Below, one piece after another: positions 23,440 to 34,919 of a stretch of DNA of 64,000 bases (the first letter of the stretch is position 1; each line of letters begins with the position of its first letter). The translations under genes and the position numbers were made by a program. The notes below the pieces were generated by a model that was not told the DNA's origin, did no database searches, and saw only the letters and a list, made by a program, of their open reading frames with translations. Source of the stretch: Lobosporangium transversale (taxonomy: Eukaryota; Mortierellomycota; Mortierellomycetes; Mortierellales; Mortierellaceae); NCBI RefSeq assembly GCF_002105155.1, contig NW_019028988.1, positions 248,001 through 312,000 of the forward strand, in the 5' to 3' direction.

Positions 23440-23881
23440 TATTTCTTATTCACCTCATTCACATTCTTCTTTGTTCATCATTCAATTCCATCTTGTTACT
23501 CATTCCTATTATTTTGGTTTTCAATTGTTCGGTATTTTCTTTTTAAGGTATTTTTATTTTCTTTTTTTTTTTTTTATATTTTTATTAATATGTTTGGCCA
23601 CGCATGTTCATGTTCAATCTTTTGGTTGTTTGGCCCATTCGCCTTTTTCCCAAAATATCAGGTCTTTTCTTTGCCCTCTGCGTACTCGGTCACCTCCTTT
23701 CTTCTTTCTGTCTCTTTCATGCTTCACATCTGACAGACAATTTACTGTTCTTATTTAATTTTCAACACTACAAAAAAAAAAAAAAAAAAAAAAAGCTTCC
23801 ATATCCATCACACAACAGCATATCACCACTTAAATCCACATTCTGACACTCTACACAAATAATACAGCAGACAGAGAATTA
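23440..23881 (+). promoter_or_regulatory. pyrimidine-rich leader of the 880-aa gene
   Basis: About 440 nt of CT/T-rich sequence precede the ATG at 23882, interrupted by an A22 tract at about 23773-23794. The last 80 nt before the ATG lose the pyrimidine bias. They are likely promoter plus 5'-UTR. Confidence 0.4.
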
Positions 23882-26524
23882 ATGCCCTCGAGAATCTCGG
23901 TTGAACTATCGCCCCCCTCGGCCACTAACTCGCTGGCCATATTGGCCAATCCTGGTTCTACTATCACAAACGGCGACAACGTCTATCCTCTTCAAAAGCC
24001 GATTAGTCTTGTACCCATATCAACAAGTCCTCCTGGAGTGTCCGGGATGGATAATGCCACTTTGAGCCATCCAACCGCCTCTCCTTGCTCCAGCTCACCG
24101 TCAGTGTCGTCGTCTCCTTCATCATCAACACTCTCGCTCCCTGTATCAGCCTTGGCAGACAGCAACAAAGACAAGGGCAAGGGTAAAGCAAAGGCAAATG
24201 ACGACAACGAGGTGGACAACAACAGCCTCTCTACTATCGATGTTATAGACAGGGACAGAGCGTTGTTTTGTACAGGATCGCAAGCCAATCAGAATCACGT
24301 TTACGCTTGTGCCACCCAGTCATCAGACGTATTTCTTCCCATGAACAACAATACAAGCAATGAAGTGTATCAACAACAACAAAACGGCGTCCATCTAAAT
24401 TCTCAAGAACCACATTCACCACATTCAGCTCTTCTTTTCTCGTCTTCTATCCATCAGGAACAACAAGATAAACATGATGCACAACAAATAGATACAGTGG
24501 GAGCTGATAAAGGGAATGGGAAAGGGAAAGGGAAAGGGAAAGCCCCAATGGATGTATTTGATGACAAAAGCAAGAGTATTGCCCTAAATAACGGCAATAG
24601 CAATACTGATATCTACTGCGACCAAGACTTAGTACAACCCAGCACTAATTCGTTTACTGGCCAACATCCGGCTCACATTGGCGCTATAGCATCTGCACAT
24701 GTACGGCCTAATGCAGCTACAGAATCGACAGCAGCTAGCTCTCCAACTAGATCTAACCTCTATGCCCATTCTACTACAAGATCATCCAACTCATCCTCGC
24801 TCACCTCATTGTCCTCAGTCGAGGAAGGAGTTGAGTATTTCAAGATCAAGGCAGGCAGCGCTGCGGAACAACACTCTTCCTCCTCAGCTTCTAAAGCCAT
24901 AACAGACTTGCCAAGCACAGAAGCATTCCAGAAGAGGAAATCTTTCCGTTCAGCTTCCATATCCATGGCTGGCTCTGGTTCTGGCTCTGGACCAAGTTCG
25001 TCGCACCCTCGTATCTTCTCAACGTCAGCTCAATGCTCGTACCCGAACGGTGCTAGTAGCAGCAGCAGCGGCAGCAGCAACCACGCTGTCATTAATTCTG
25101 GATCCGGTTCAAGCTCAAAGCCTATCCTAAACCGTGCATTGACTGGCCCAGCTACTTTTCAACACTCGTTTGCAATTTCGGGCACATCCTCATCTGTTGC
25201 TCCACCTATGCCTAGCCCATCTATTCCTGGATATGATGAAGTGAGTGAGGTTCAGGACTTTAGTCATTTGGGCTACGATGCTCTCCCAGCCGACTTTGAT
25301 TTTGGTGATTTACCCTTTTACGATACGGACCCACGTACAGGCACCATTTACGGTGATCCATATGGTATTACACGGCCGTATCTTAATCCAGCGGTACATT
25401 TTGATCTCTATCAACTGATACACGACAAGAGTGATCCTCGTAAAACCAATATTTTCAACAAGTATGGCGCGTTACTGTACTGCCATCCCGGTCGACACAT
25501 TGGACAGGAGCAGGATTCGTTGAGATCTTTGATAAACAACCAGCCTATCTGGACCATGGCAGGACGCACTTCTACTTGGGGCACGCTGACCGCCACAGAG
25601 ATGGCAACTAAACGACAGATTAAGTTGGTGATGGAGAGTAACAAGAAGAAAGCTGGCGGCGAATCGAATGAACCTCTTGCAAGGTTCGTTTTTCGATGGA
25701 AGGAGGATGACTTTGTGGTTGAGTACAGGAAGCAAAAAGATCAGTACAGGATCACCTGCTCACAAATGTGTGGGGGCGAATCCAAATGGAAGCCGCCGCA
25801 GCCTAAACATACCCAGACCATGTTCCATGGCATGGGAATGGAGTCTGCAGGCATTCCACATATTGCCAGCACCATTGGTACGCCATCTCCATTTGATCCG
25901 ACTCGGTACCTCCAATTGGTTTCTGAATACCGATTAAACTCAGGCCCAGTGCAGAAACGAGGAGATTTTGAGCTATATAACCCAGATACATTCCCAGCAG
26001 AATTCAGGACATTCTTGATGTTGGTCTCAATTGTTGTTTTGGATATAATGCGCCCAGTAGATGATAAGGCATTCTATAAGGAATTTCCGGAAGCAATGCA
26101 TCTCAAGTCCAAGGTGAAAAATCCTGGAGGGATTCGTTCCGCAATTGGTGGAGGTGGAGTGGGTGGTGGTATTCCTATAACAAATGCTCATCCCTCGGAA
26201 TCCAGCGCAGGAGCCAAGGTCGAGGGGGGTTCTCATTCTAAACTGAGCTCTACATCTTCTTTGGATGTAAATCACAACAAGAATAGCAATATCACCAGCT
26301 CTGCTGGCTTGAAGTCTGCAGTAGGAGCAGTCGTTGATGTTGGTCCACCAACCCCACCGACTATGACAAGAAGCACAACCCTCAAGCCATCTGATACTTC
26401 AGCATTCCCTACTGTTACTAACTCTAATACCCCTCCTCCTCCCACAACTCTGATCCGAGCCAAGACAGAGATGCCGCTAGCTCCTGTCAAGAAGTCACGA
26501 TGGGGAAGCTTTTTCAAGAAGTGA
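23882..26524 (+). CDS. unknown 880-aa protein with a conserved-looking C-terminal domain
   Basis: This is a single uninterrupted exon. The first about 440 residues are low complexity: Ser-rich stretches, Gly-Lys repeats (NKDKGKGKAKAND; GNGKGKGKGKAPMD) and short Gln/Asn runs. A globular region follows at about 446-743. It begins DFDFGDLPFYDTDPRTGTIY and continues NIFNKYGALLYCHPGRH, WTMAGRTSTWGTLTATEMAT, ARFVFRWKEDDFVVEYRKQ and EFRTFLMLVSIVVLDIMRP. The beta-rich pattern and near-C-terminal hydrophobic segment loosely recall tubby-like or phospholipid-scramblase-type folds; this is a guess from pattern only. The C-terminus is a Pro/Ser linker ending in a basic KKSRWGSFFKK. I do not recognise the family and assign no function. 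Confidence 0.75.
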   Translation: MPSRISVELSPPSATNSLAILANPGSTITNGDNVYPLQKPISLVPISTSPPGVSGMDNATLSHPTASPCSSSPSVSSSPSSSTLSLPVSALADSNKDKGKGKAKANDDNEVDNNSLSTIDVIDRDRALFCTGSQANQNHVYACATQSSDVFLPMNNNTSNEVYQQQQNGVHLNSQEPHSPHSALLFSSSIHQEQQDKHDAQQIDTVGADKGNGKGKGKGKAPMDVFDDKSKSIALNNGNSNTDIYCDQDLVQPSTNSFTGQHPAHIGAIASAHVRPNAATESTAASSPTRSNLYAHSTTRSSNSSSLTSLSSVEEGVEYFKIKAGSAAEQHSSSSASKAITDLPSTEAFQKRKSFRSASISMAGSGSGSGPSSSHPRIFSTSAQCSYPNGASSSSSGSSNHAVINSGSGSSSKPILNRALTGPATFQHSFAISGTSSSVAPPMPSPSIPGYDEVSEVQDFSHLGYDALPADFDFGDLPFYDTDPRTGTIYGDPYGITRPYLNPAVHFDLYQLIHDKSDPRKTNIFNKYGALLYCHPGRHIGQEQDSLRSLINNQPIWTMAGRTSTWGTLTATEMATKRQIKLVMESNKKKAGGESNEPLARFVFRWKEDDFVVEYRKQKDQYRITCSQMCGGESKWKPPQPKHTQTMFHGMGMESAGIPHIASTIGTPSPFDPTRYLQLVSEYRLNSGPVQKRGDFELYNPDTFPAEFRTFLMLVSIVVLDIMRPVDDKAFYKEFPEAMHLKSKVKNPGGIRSAIGGGGVGGGIPITNAHPSESSAGAKVEGGSHSKLSSTSSLDVNHNKNSNITSSAGLKSAVGAVVDVGPPTPPTMTRSTTLKPSDTSAFPTVTNSNTPPPPTTLIRAKTEMPLAPVKKSRWGSFFKK

Positions 26525-26779
26525 AATTGCTTTTTTAGCGGAACAAAATAGCTATAAACTCGTATCATCTTTTCATTTATCTCTCCTTATGCTATACCCA
26601 ATTCTCGTAATTTATGAGCTTGTACATCATTTTTATTAAAGAGATAAAAAAGCCTTTTTAATTGTTATAATTTTTAAAACAAAAACAAAAATAAAAATAA
26701 AAATAAAAATAAAAAAAGAAAAGTTGTTTCTTCACCAATGTCTCTGGATGTCAAATAGCCTTTTTTCTTTTTTTCCTTT

Positions 26780-27438
26780 TTAAGCTGTGGATTGAAATCT
26801 GACGGACCATTCATTCCATGATCCTGGATAGTGTCGGACATGACTGTAGCCCAACTCCTGTGCCTGTCCAAACGCAAGCCTTGAGCGTCGACCTGATCTG
26901 CAATAGAAAATGACTTCGTCATCCTTCCCAAACCGTTTAAACCCTAGTTAATGATTATTGGTAATCAAAAGGAGGAAGGAATACTTATTTTAATCTTTTT
27001 TTTTTTTTTTTGCATATTTGTCCTTTAATTAATTTTGCGCAGTATTGTCATTTCCTTTATCAATGCTAATTGTGACAGAAAGGTGCGTTATCATACCATA
27101 TTGCTGTTCGAATTCTTGCTCTGATAATGTAGTCAAGGCATCATGGAGTTTCGAGAGTGGAATCGAATGCGCTGTAGGGATCACACCAAGATCGGTCTCG
27201 TTAGGGTCACGGACATCGATCAGCGGTACCTTATTTAAATAAATAAATAAATAAAATGAAATAAAGGATATTAAATATTACGGAAATATATAAAAAATGG
27301 AGGAAAGAAGGATGCTGAAGAATATGAGAAAGGTAGTATATGAATAATCGCCATTACAATTCTGTCCTTCTGATGGATAAGATCCTGAATCTCTTCGAAC
27401 GTCGCTTCTTCGGGCTTTGTCTGCTGGTGAGTGGTCAT
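26780..27438 (-). CDS. single-domain rhodanese (thiosulfate sulfurtransferase-like)
   Basis: Three small exons on the minus strand (27438-27358, 27229-27097, 26943-26780) join in phase to a 125-aa protein. The domain reads TFEEIQDLIHQKDRI, VPLIDVRDPNETDLGVIPT, AHSIPLSKL, then the active-site loop VIFYCRSGRRSRLAF and HVRHYPGSWNEW. The catalytic cysteine and the CRSGRR loop are intact, so sulfur-transfer activity is plausible. Length and layout match TSTD1-type or GlpE-like stand-alone rhodaneses. The gene is too split to be obvious as an ORF: the active-site exon is read from TTT AAA CGG near 26941 to the TAA at 26780-26782. It lies 262 bp downstream of PEX3 in the same orientation. The substrate is unknown. 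Confidence 0.88.
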
Positions 27439-27700
27439 GATGGAGCTTATCCTGTAATTGCTGGTTAATATAAGAAGTAGGGCAAGTAAAAAAGAAAAAA
27501 AGAAAGAAAGAAAGAAAGAAAAGATATTCAATCCAACTTATGAATACATGAAATCTTACAAGGGTTGAGAGAGTCAGAGATGAATCCATGATTTTGTTTA
27601 TGAATGGCGCAATATTGGGACTAACATTGTCCAACGATGTACTTTTTTTTAAAAAAAAAAAAAAAAATCTTATTTTATTATCATCTCTATTTGATATATT

Positions 27701-28412
27701 TCAATGGTTCATGAGTTGCTCACTAAACGACGAATATACGATTGCTGAAAACGCTTGCAGATCCTTGACCAAGGCTAGACTCTCAACATATTCGTTCGGA
27801 ACCCCATTGATAATCAAATGCACCTGTCTTGTCACCAATGGTAACAATGAAGCCAGTGGTACGGCTCGGTCCATATCATCCTCATTCTCAATTTCTTCAA
27901 TGCCAGAGCCCGGGTTTCTGGGTGGGGTCAGGAGGAATGGATTGAATGTTGGCTGGAATGCAAGGTTAAAGCGCGCAAAGGTCGTTGCTAAAGTCGAGCT
28001 CAAGACCGTTGCAAAATCGTTGCTATCAATGAAATCCCGTGTCTCATCCAGCAAATTGCGGAGCATTGGATCTACCGTCAGATCAGCTTCATCCACGCCT
28101 CCTGCCCTCAGTACTTCGTACTCTTCTGCAACATCGTCCGGAAGCATATATTCACGCATACTTTTAGGAAGCAATGAAGTATTCAAAAGTATATATAAAA
28201 GAGTTTGATATTGTGTATCAGTAAAGAGACTACAATATATAATATCCTATATCATCCATATGCACTTTGCTTTGCTCATTACTCATTTAGCCAGATGTAA
28301 ACTTACTTGATTGGGATACGCTTGCCATCTACCTCAGCATATTCAAGCCGGGATCGAATCTCTGCAAGCAGCTCAGAAAATTCCTTGGCAGTAAAAGTTC
28401 TCTTCAATGAGA

Positions 28413-28447
<35 letters not shown>

Positions 28448-29829
28448 CCACGTGAGTATATTTCAGAACTTGTTAAAAGCCGTTGATAACGAACATCTTA
28501 CGCTCAAATAGTGGCATACACTAATATAAAAAAAAACTTACCTTCCAACGATATCATCAACTACTTCACGAACCTTCTCACTCCATCGACGCCAACCTTC
28601 ATGTAGAAGCCAGTAGCTGAAAGTCAGATATTTCTTCTCGGTTTGAAAATCCAAGAGTCCATTGACTGATGTCAATGATCCCTTGGGCGCTGGGGATTCT
28701 ACGCGGTAGGATGCATCTGTGGTATTGGAAAGGGCAACGACCGAGGAAACGTATGTGAAACGCCCCAAAAGATTGAGTTGAATTTGTGTGAGTAGTGTCA
28801 GGAGTGTAAGAGAGTAAAGTGCTGTAATCGTGCGCGTAAAGCTCATGATCTTGAGTTCAGTCCATAATTCAAGTTTCACACGGCGGTCGATCAAAGCTGC
28901 GGTCTCATCAATGGCAGTAGCTTGAAGCCGTGCGGTGGATTCCTCTGAAACGTTGCGTTCCGTAGAGTCTTGCTCTTTCTCTTGTTCTTGCCTCCGCTCC
29001 TGCTCTTTCTCTTTCTCTTGCTCCGTCTCTTTTGCCTCCTGGGCCTTTTCTTCAGACGTAGATCCATTAGCGACAGATTCTTCCTGGGCAATCTCTTTAT
29101 CTACCTCTACTTCTTTGTCAGGCAGTGCTACGATATGACCATTCTCTGCGTTGGCATCAGCCTCGTGCTTTTCAAAGCGACCATTGATCTTACTATTCAC
29201 TTCTAGCTCTTGTGTCGCAGTCTTTTCCGCTGCTAATACCTGGTCATCTTTGCTCGTTTCTTCAGTTTGATCTATTGGCTGTTGCTGCTGATTCACTCCG
29301 TTGGCTCCATTATCTTCTGATGACGTTACTACTGCAGCAGCTGTCGATGCTTCGGTATCATCTAAAGGTTTTGGTGGCAAGATCATAGAGCTGTCAGGAG
29401 TAGGCATGGGTGTTGATCGCTGAGATCTAGACTGCTGCAGCTTGGTGGTGATCAGTTCTACATTGAGCTCATGCAGAAGCTGATCACCCAGCGTCGGTAG
29501 GAGTGAAAGCACTGTGAAGACACAGTCTTGTTGGTTTTGCTCGAACCGACGTTTCATACTTTTTTTAGTCGGTCAGAAGTGAAAAAATAAAATAAGATAG
29601 AAATCGTAAGTAGAAATGACAATGAAGGATGGTATAGCTATGCATAGTTCATGAGAGCTTGGGCGGTATACTTTTCTTTGGCTGTCCTTTCCGATGCAGA
29701 CTTCTCCTGAAACTCGATGAGCTTGGTTTTGGCGTACTTGCCCATCAGGTAGATTCCACCTGTGACACCAGCCGTAACAGCCAGACCACGCCGGTGTCTA
29801 CTAACAAAGCCCTGAACTGCAGATAGCAT
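27701..29829 (-). CDS. PEX3: peroxin-3 (peroxisomal membrane biogenesis factor)
   Basis: Pex3 anchors Pex19 at the peroxisomal membrane for insertion of membrane proteins. Four minus-strand exons (29829-29672, 29558-28542, 28414-28307, 28160-27701) join in phase to 580 aa. The N-terminus has the typical basic patch and membrane anchor (SRHRRGLAVTAGVTGGIYLM) and the Pex19-binding region NMKRRFEQNQQDCVFTVLSL. Further conserved parts are SLKRTFTAKEFSELL and VDPMLRNLLDETRDF. Human Pex3 has 373 and yeast 441 residues. The excess here is a Gln/Glu/Lys-rich low-complexity insert at about 92-264 (motifs EKEQERRQEQEKEQD, EKAQEAKETEQEKEK) inside exon 2. Acceptors of introns 1 to 3 are preceded by oligo(A) and not by pyrimidines. 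PEX3 and BET4 start 345 bp apart on opposite strands. Confidence 0.93.
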
Positions 29830-30174
29830 TTAGACAAAGAAGGAAGACGATCCTTTTTTAGGAAGAAGACGTGGGTAGAAGGTATAAAGAAAGAAAAAAG
29901 TGTGGAGAGAAGAGATTTGAAATGAATGGTAGAATAGGCTATTTGTTCGGCTTGTCGGCTGGAAAAAACGTTCGGTTTTTTGCTTCTGTCCTCCCTTTAC
30001 ACACGCCGATTTGCACGTGAGAGCAAAGTTGCAATTGACGAATTCATCCCTGGGAAAGTTCTCAAAGTATTAGAACACAATCTTACGACATTGGGCTTAT
30101 AACCTTTTCGCATTTCATTTCATTTCCCTCTTTTTTTTTGAAGCATTATACACGCGTAACACGAACATACGAAT
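29830..30174. promoter_or_regulatory. short bidirectional promoter, PEX3 / BET4
   Basis: These 345 bp separate two divergent start codons, so promoters must share or abut here. No clear TATA box is present; GGCTTGTCGGCTGG near 29949 is a GC-richer patch. No other feature was seen. Confidence 0.5.
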
Positions 30175-32524
30175 ATGGTATCTACGTCGTGCACAACAGC
30201 ATTCGGCTTGAACAAAAAGTACCAGCAAGGAGCAATGGCTGACTTCTACTTTGGAACTTCCACGCTTGTTTAGGAAGGTCGCCACGGACAAAAGAAAGAG
30301 AAGGTGGAGTCACCTGAGTTACTCAAGGCTAGACAGGACCGTGAGGCTGTCCTCGTACGCGAGTACTGTAGCCTCAAGGACTCACTCAAAAATATCGTAT
30401 GTTAACAAGCAACTCTATCATCTTTTCTAACCGTGGTTGGGGTTTATTTGATAGTTGCTCGTTGGGTTGGACATGGTTCTCAAAATAATAATTTTTTGTT
30501 CTTCCTTCTTCCTTCTTCCTCTAATGGACCAATAGATGAATTCCAAGAAGAGAGATAATGATGCTCTTAGAGTTACTACTCTACTGCTTCGCAAAAGTCC
30601 TGACTACTATACCATTTGGAATGTGCGTCGAATTATTCTCCAGGAAGGGTTCCTTGATAAAGCGTAAATAGCCTTTAGGTTGGACTGTAAGAAAGTAACC
30701 ATTCGACAAAAAAAAAAAAAAGAAAGTATAGGATTGACATGTTTTGTCGATTTTTTTGATACATAGAGATGATGAAGCCGTCGACAAGATTTACAATGGC
30801 GAACTTGAATTTGTGCAAGAGAATCTGAAATTGAATCCAAAATCTTACTGGATGTGGAACCACCGCCGATGGTGCCTAGAGCACATGAAGCAACCTCATT
30901 GGGACAGGGAGCTTGCTATGGTGAGCAAGTTTCTCGAGCTAGACGCTCGCAACTGTAAGTGTAATTCCAGGATAAAATGGAGTGAGAAGGGACCTGAGAA
31001 TGATGTCATTCTGATAATAATCTTCGATTTTTTTAAAGAGTGTTCGTGTCTGATACCAGACCATCAATTTTGATTTTTCAACATGATGCTGATATTACTG
31101 ATATTGACATTGTTTGCCCATGCACTTTTTGTGGTGTGTATGTAATAACAGTCCATGGTTGGGATTACAGAAGATACATTATTCGGCAGTTGGATCTCAA
31201 GGACCGTAACGCTACGGAAAGAGTTCTAGAACGCGCTCAATCAGAATTTGACTTTACAGCGAAAAAGATCAGTCAAAACTTTTCAAACTATTCGGCATGG
31301 CATAACAGAAGTACATTGCTGATTAAGTTGTCTCAGGATATGACAGAGGAAGAAAGGCAAGCAGCAGCGGACAATGAATTTGATCTCATCAAGAATGCGA
31401 TTTACACCGATCCAGAGGACCAGAGTGCGTGGTTATATGACCTGTGGCTCATTGGAAAAGGTAATCATGGACCGTGTTTTACTGAAAGAAAAAAAAAAAA
31501 AAAAAAAAAAAAAAGAGTTTATCTGACGCTGTGCTGATGCAAATTGGCATGGATCATCCCTCGATCGATTAACTACTTGAAAATAGAGGAGAGAAGTATC
31601 TCGGTCCTTGGTGCGACTGTGATCTCATTTCACCCATTGGAGGTGGTTGTTGCGTTTGATGAAACAGTTAAGCTTTGCAACCCTTTCACAGTGTCAACCA
31701 TGCTGGATCATGTCGCTGTGCCATTACAGGGAGAATGGAAGGCTACAGGGTCAGACTCATCCATGGGTAGTATCTGGATCTTTCAGCAAGCGCCAGGCGC
31801 AGAGTACGGGCCTACTGTCGAGATTGTAATCTTTCCAGACGATGTCTGTGGTGTTAGGTCAGGGTCGCGACTCACCTCGGCGGTTTGCTTTGAAGCTGAG
31901 ACGTTGGAACAGGACTTTAGCAACATTTCAGGTCGACTTAATCGGCTGGCCATTGGACAGAACTTGATGTGTGATGTTAGCAAGCGTATTGGACCAGTTC
32001 CAGAGCCTGATGGCACCATGGAGACACAAAGAACGAAGTCAAAGTTCCTTGTCACGTCTTTGACAACATCTAACTCGCTTAAGGATAGAGTTACATTGCT
32101 GGACCGCGAAATTGCTGTTGTTCGTGAGTTGATGGAGCTAGAGCCAGATAGTAAATGTAAGAAGCAAAACCACTTTTCTTTGTCTCGAAGAGGATCCACG
32201 CCGATTGAGGCCAGCCCATAGTTCCCATACATATTGTTTTTTTTTTTTTTGTATTATTTTGTACTATTTGTTTGGTAGGGCCAATCCAAATCCTTTCAAC
32301 ATTGTTGTCGGAGCTTCGTGAGACAGTTAGTATTCACTCTGCACAAGCCAAGACCATTGATGATGAGTGCATAGAGCTTCAGGAAAAACTCATTTCAATC
32401 GATCCCCTACGCCAAGAGCGATATGAGGACCGTCGTAAGTACATTTATTGTTATTTATAGTTTCTATTCTGTGGGAATCTGGACGACTTGGCGAGTAGTC
32501 GGTTATCTAACGAAACAAACAAAC

Positions 32525-32556
<32 letters not shown>

Positions 32557-33212
32557 TTTTCATGTCGTTCTCTAAAGGAACACAGCTTGTATTCGATCGT
32601 GAAACACTGCATTTAATCAAGGACTCTAAGCGTTTTCCGGAAATTGAATTTGCAGACGAGCAGCCGAAGGATCTGGACCTGTCTATGCGAGGATTGACAC
32701 ACATCCCGATCTCGTCATACCTGATGCACCTCCACACCCTCAATTTGGATTCCAATGCCATCACCTCGACTCGTTTCCTTCGTAACCTGCTCAATGTCCG
32801 CCATTTGAATTTATCCAATAACTTGATTGAACAGCTTGAAGGTTTACAACATGCTCCTAGTCTAGAGTTTTTGTTGTTAGAGAACAACATGATTGCCAAG
32901 TGGGAAGACGTGGTTGCAGGCTTTGTGTTCTGGCACGAAGGGAAATTAGGACGTACTGGTGCACAAGTCAAAGTCCTGCTAGGCGGTAACCCTGTTGTCG
33001 AAAATGAAGGTGGTGAGTATGTCTTGGAGAAGCGATGGGAAGACGTAGGCGAAGTTGGGGTGGAGATCCAATGGAAGACGGAAGAGCTTCGACTTCAAGA
33101 GGAAGCATTAATGGGTGCTGAGGGACCTGTTGGTGTGGGTAACACTCATGCAGACGGTAGTCGGCGCGTGAGTACAACGACTGTCGAATTTGATGCTGGT
33201 ACCTCACATTAA
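30175..33212 (+). CDS. BET4: Rab geranylgeranyltransferase (GGTase II) alpha subunit
   Basis: This subunit pairs with a beta subunit and the escort protein to add geranylgeranyl groups to Rab GTPases. Eight coding exons (30175-30177, 30274-30396, 30536-30663, 30767-30954, 31152-31460, 31587-32156, 32279-32434, 32578-33212) give 703 aa. The helical alpha-subunit repeats are clear: RKSPDYYTIWNVRRIIL, NPKSYWMWNHRRWCLEHM, NFHGWDYRRYIIRQL, NYSAWHNRSTLLIKL and DPEDQSAWLYDLWLIGK. An Ig-like insert (about 255-340) and a C-terminal leucine-rich repeat block (about 525-605, LHTLNLDSNAIT, VRHLNLSNNLIEQLEGL) match the mammalian and plant architecture. The compact yeast Bet4 lacks these parts. The first intron starts directly after the ATG, so the initiator codon sits alone at the end of exon 1; joining it gives MEGRHGQKKEKVESPELL, which fits the family start. 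Long poly(A) tracts occur in two introns. Confidence 0.92.
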
Positions 33213-34919
33213 GAAAAATAGTATGGATAGTCTGGTCTCAAAATGTTCTACATCCATAGCCAATAAATACAGGCACAATTATACAGTCCTACGTCTAAAA
33301 ACGCGTGGGCATCCGCACCCAAAAAATGAAGGTAATAAAGGAAGGCTTTCGCCCCCTGCATTTTGGTCATTTATGTCAATTAACCTGATTCATGATGTGT
33401 CCATCTGTCGACTTGTTTTTTTTTATTTACATATACCCATCCTTGTCTTTGTCTTTGACTTTATTGGTATCGTTGTTGCCATACTGCCCATCAAGTAATA
33501 AAGAGCTTTAATGTGATTTTATCAATCCGGTTTTCGGGCCATAATGGTGCAACCACACAATGGAAGGAGTGTGGTTGCTTCGTCTTGTTATTTTCTTCCC
33601 GCGGTCAAAGGATTTTTGCCGAGGGCCTGAAAACAACAACAAAAACAAAACAAAAACAAAAAGGAATGTTTGATTTAAAAGTCCAAGAAATGAACAGGAA
33701 GGATAGGGTGATTAGGACGGAAAGGGGATAAGGACATAAAAAGTAAGCTGCATGCAATGCATGCCTGCTCAAAAAATGACAAAAAACACACACATTTACA
33801 CACTGTGGAGAGAAAGCTGCGTATAACCAACACAGAGCTTCGGCAGGGGGAGGATACGTCTCCTCTTTTCAGCCATTCTTTATTTTGTCATGCACCAGCC
33901 CCGTACTTTCCCTCTTGCACCTATTTATCCATTCATCTGGCCATCATCTCTTCACTACAGTATCGTCGCAAGCATTCGTATTTTCCCGCATCCATCTGAA
34001 ATGATTAAAAGTCTAATAATTATCACACTAATACTTTGAATTACGAAAAAAGTCAAGATCAGAGACTATGTGTCTATGTGTTTGGGAGAGAAAAGACCAT
34101 CATTGACACTAGTGATCATTTATAATTATGATTATATTATATATCAGCCTGCTCTGTTTTATACCCATAATATTTTTATATTTTAGTCCACATCTCTGTG
34201 AATTTGGAATGGATCGTTGTGAGCCTGGGAGCGAAAAAAAAAAAAAAAAAAAAAAAAAAATCAAGCTTGGGTCTCTTTGCCTTTGATTATTCAAAAACAA
34301 CTTTGGGTATGGCGTGGTCTGTACCACATCATGAGGGAGCACAGTTGATAAAGACTTGTGGAGGCCGATCAACATGTCAGCATACCGATTTCCCTTGTTT
34401 GGATTGACGATAAAAGTCCAGATCATTTCTTTTCCTGAGCTTTCAGGCCCTCCCATGTCCCGTGCCCCATGCTAATCCATCCCGTCAGCCAAACTACATG
34501 TAGCTATTTATTATAAATATACAGACATGTCTTGACCCACTCATGTACACTTTTTTTTTTATCGTGCACAATGCAGAATCAGGGCTCAAACCACTAAATA
34601 AGAAATGTATAGAGGATGTACAGAAATACTTTTATCTTCATCTCCTCATCTTTATTATTTTTGTTTATTTTATTTTGGTCATAGTCCGTTTCGTTGGTTC
34701 GTTCATTTTTTTCCATCATGTGTACCGATGTTTATCTCGCGATTTGAATGCGTATTTTGTGTTCAAGTGCAACGCTACAATTGCCACCTCTCAATCTTCT
34801 GTTCCCAATTGTTTAAAGAGGCTGTGTGTGCCCTCAGTCAATGACGGATAACAACGACAAGTCAGGGTGAAAAAAAAAAAAGTTTTTTGTGACAAAAAGT
34901 GTGCACCATCCTTTATTCC
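33213..34919. other. intergenic region between BET4 and the F-box gene
   Basis: The first about 50 bp are the BET4 3' end, with a possible poly(A) signal AATAAA near 33262. The rest is AT-rich with an A27 tract (about 34234-34260) and CAAAA repeats (about 33634-33660). No gene was supported. Confidence 0.5.
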
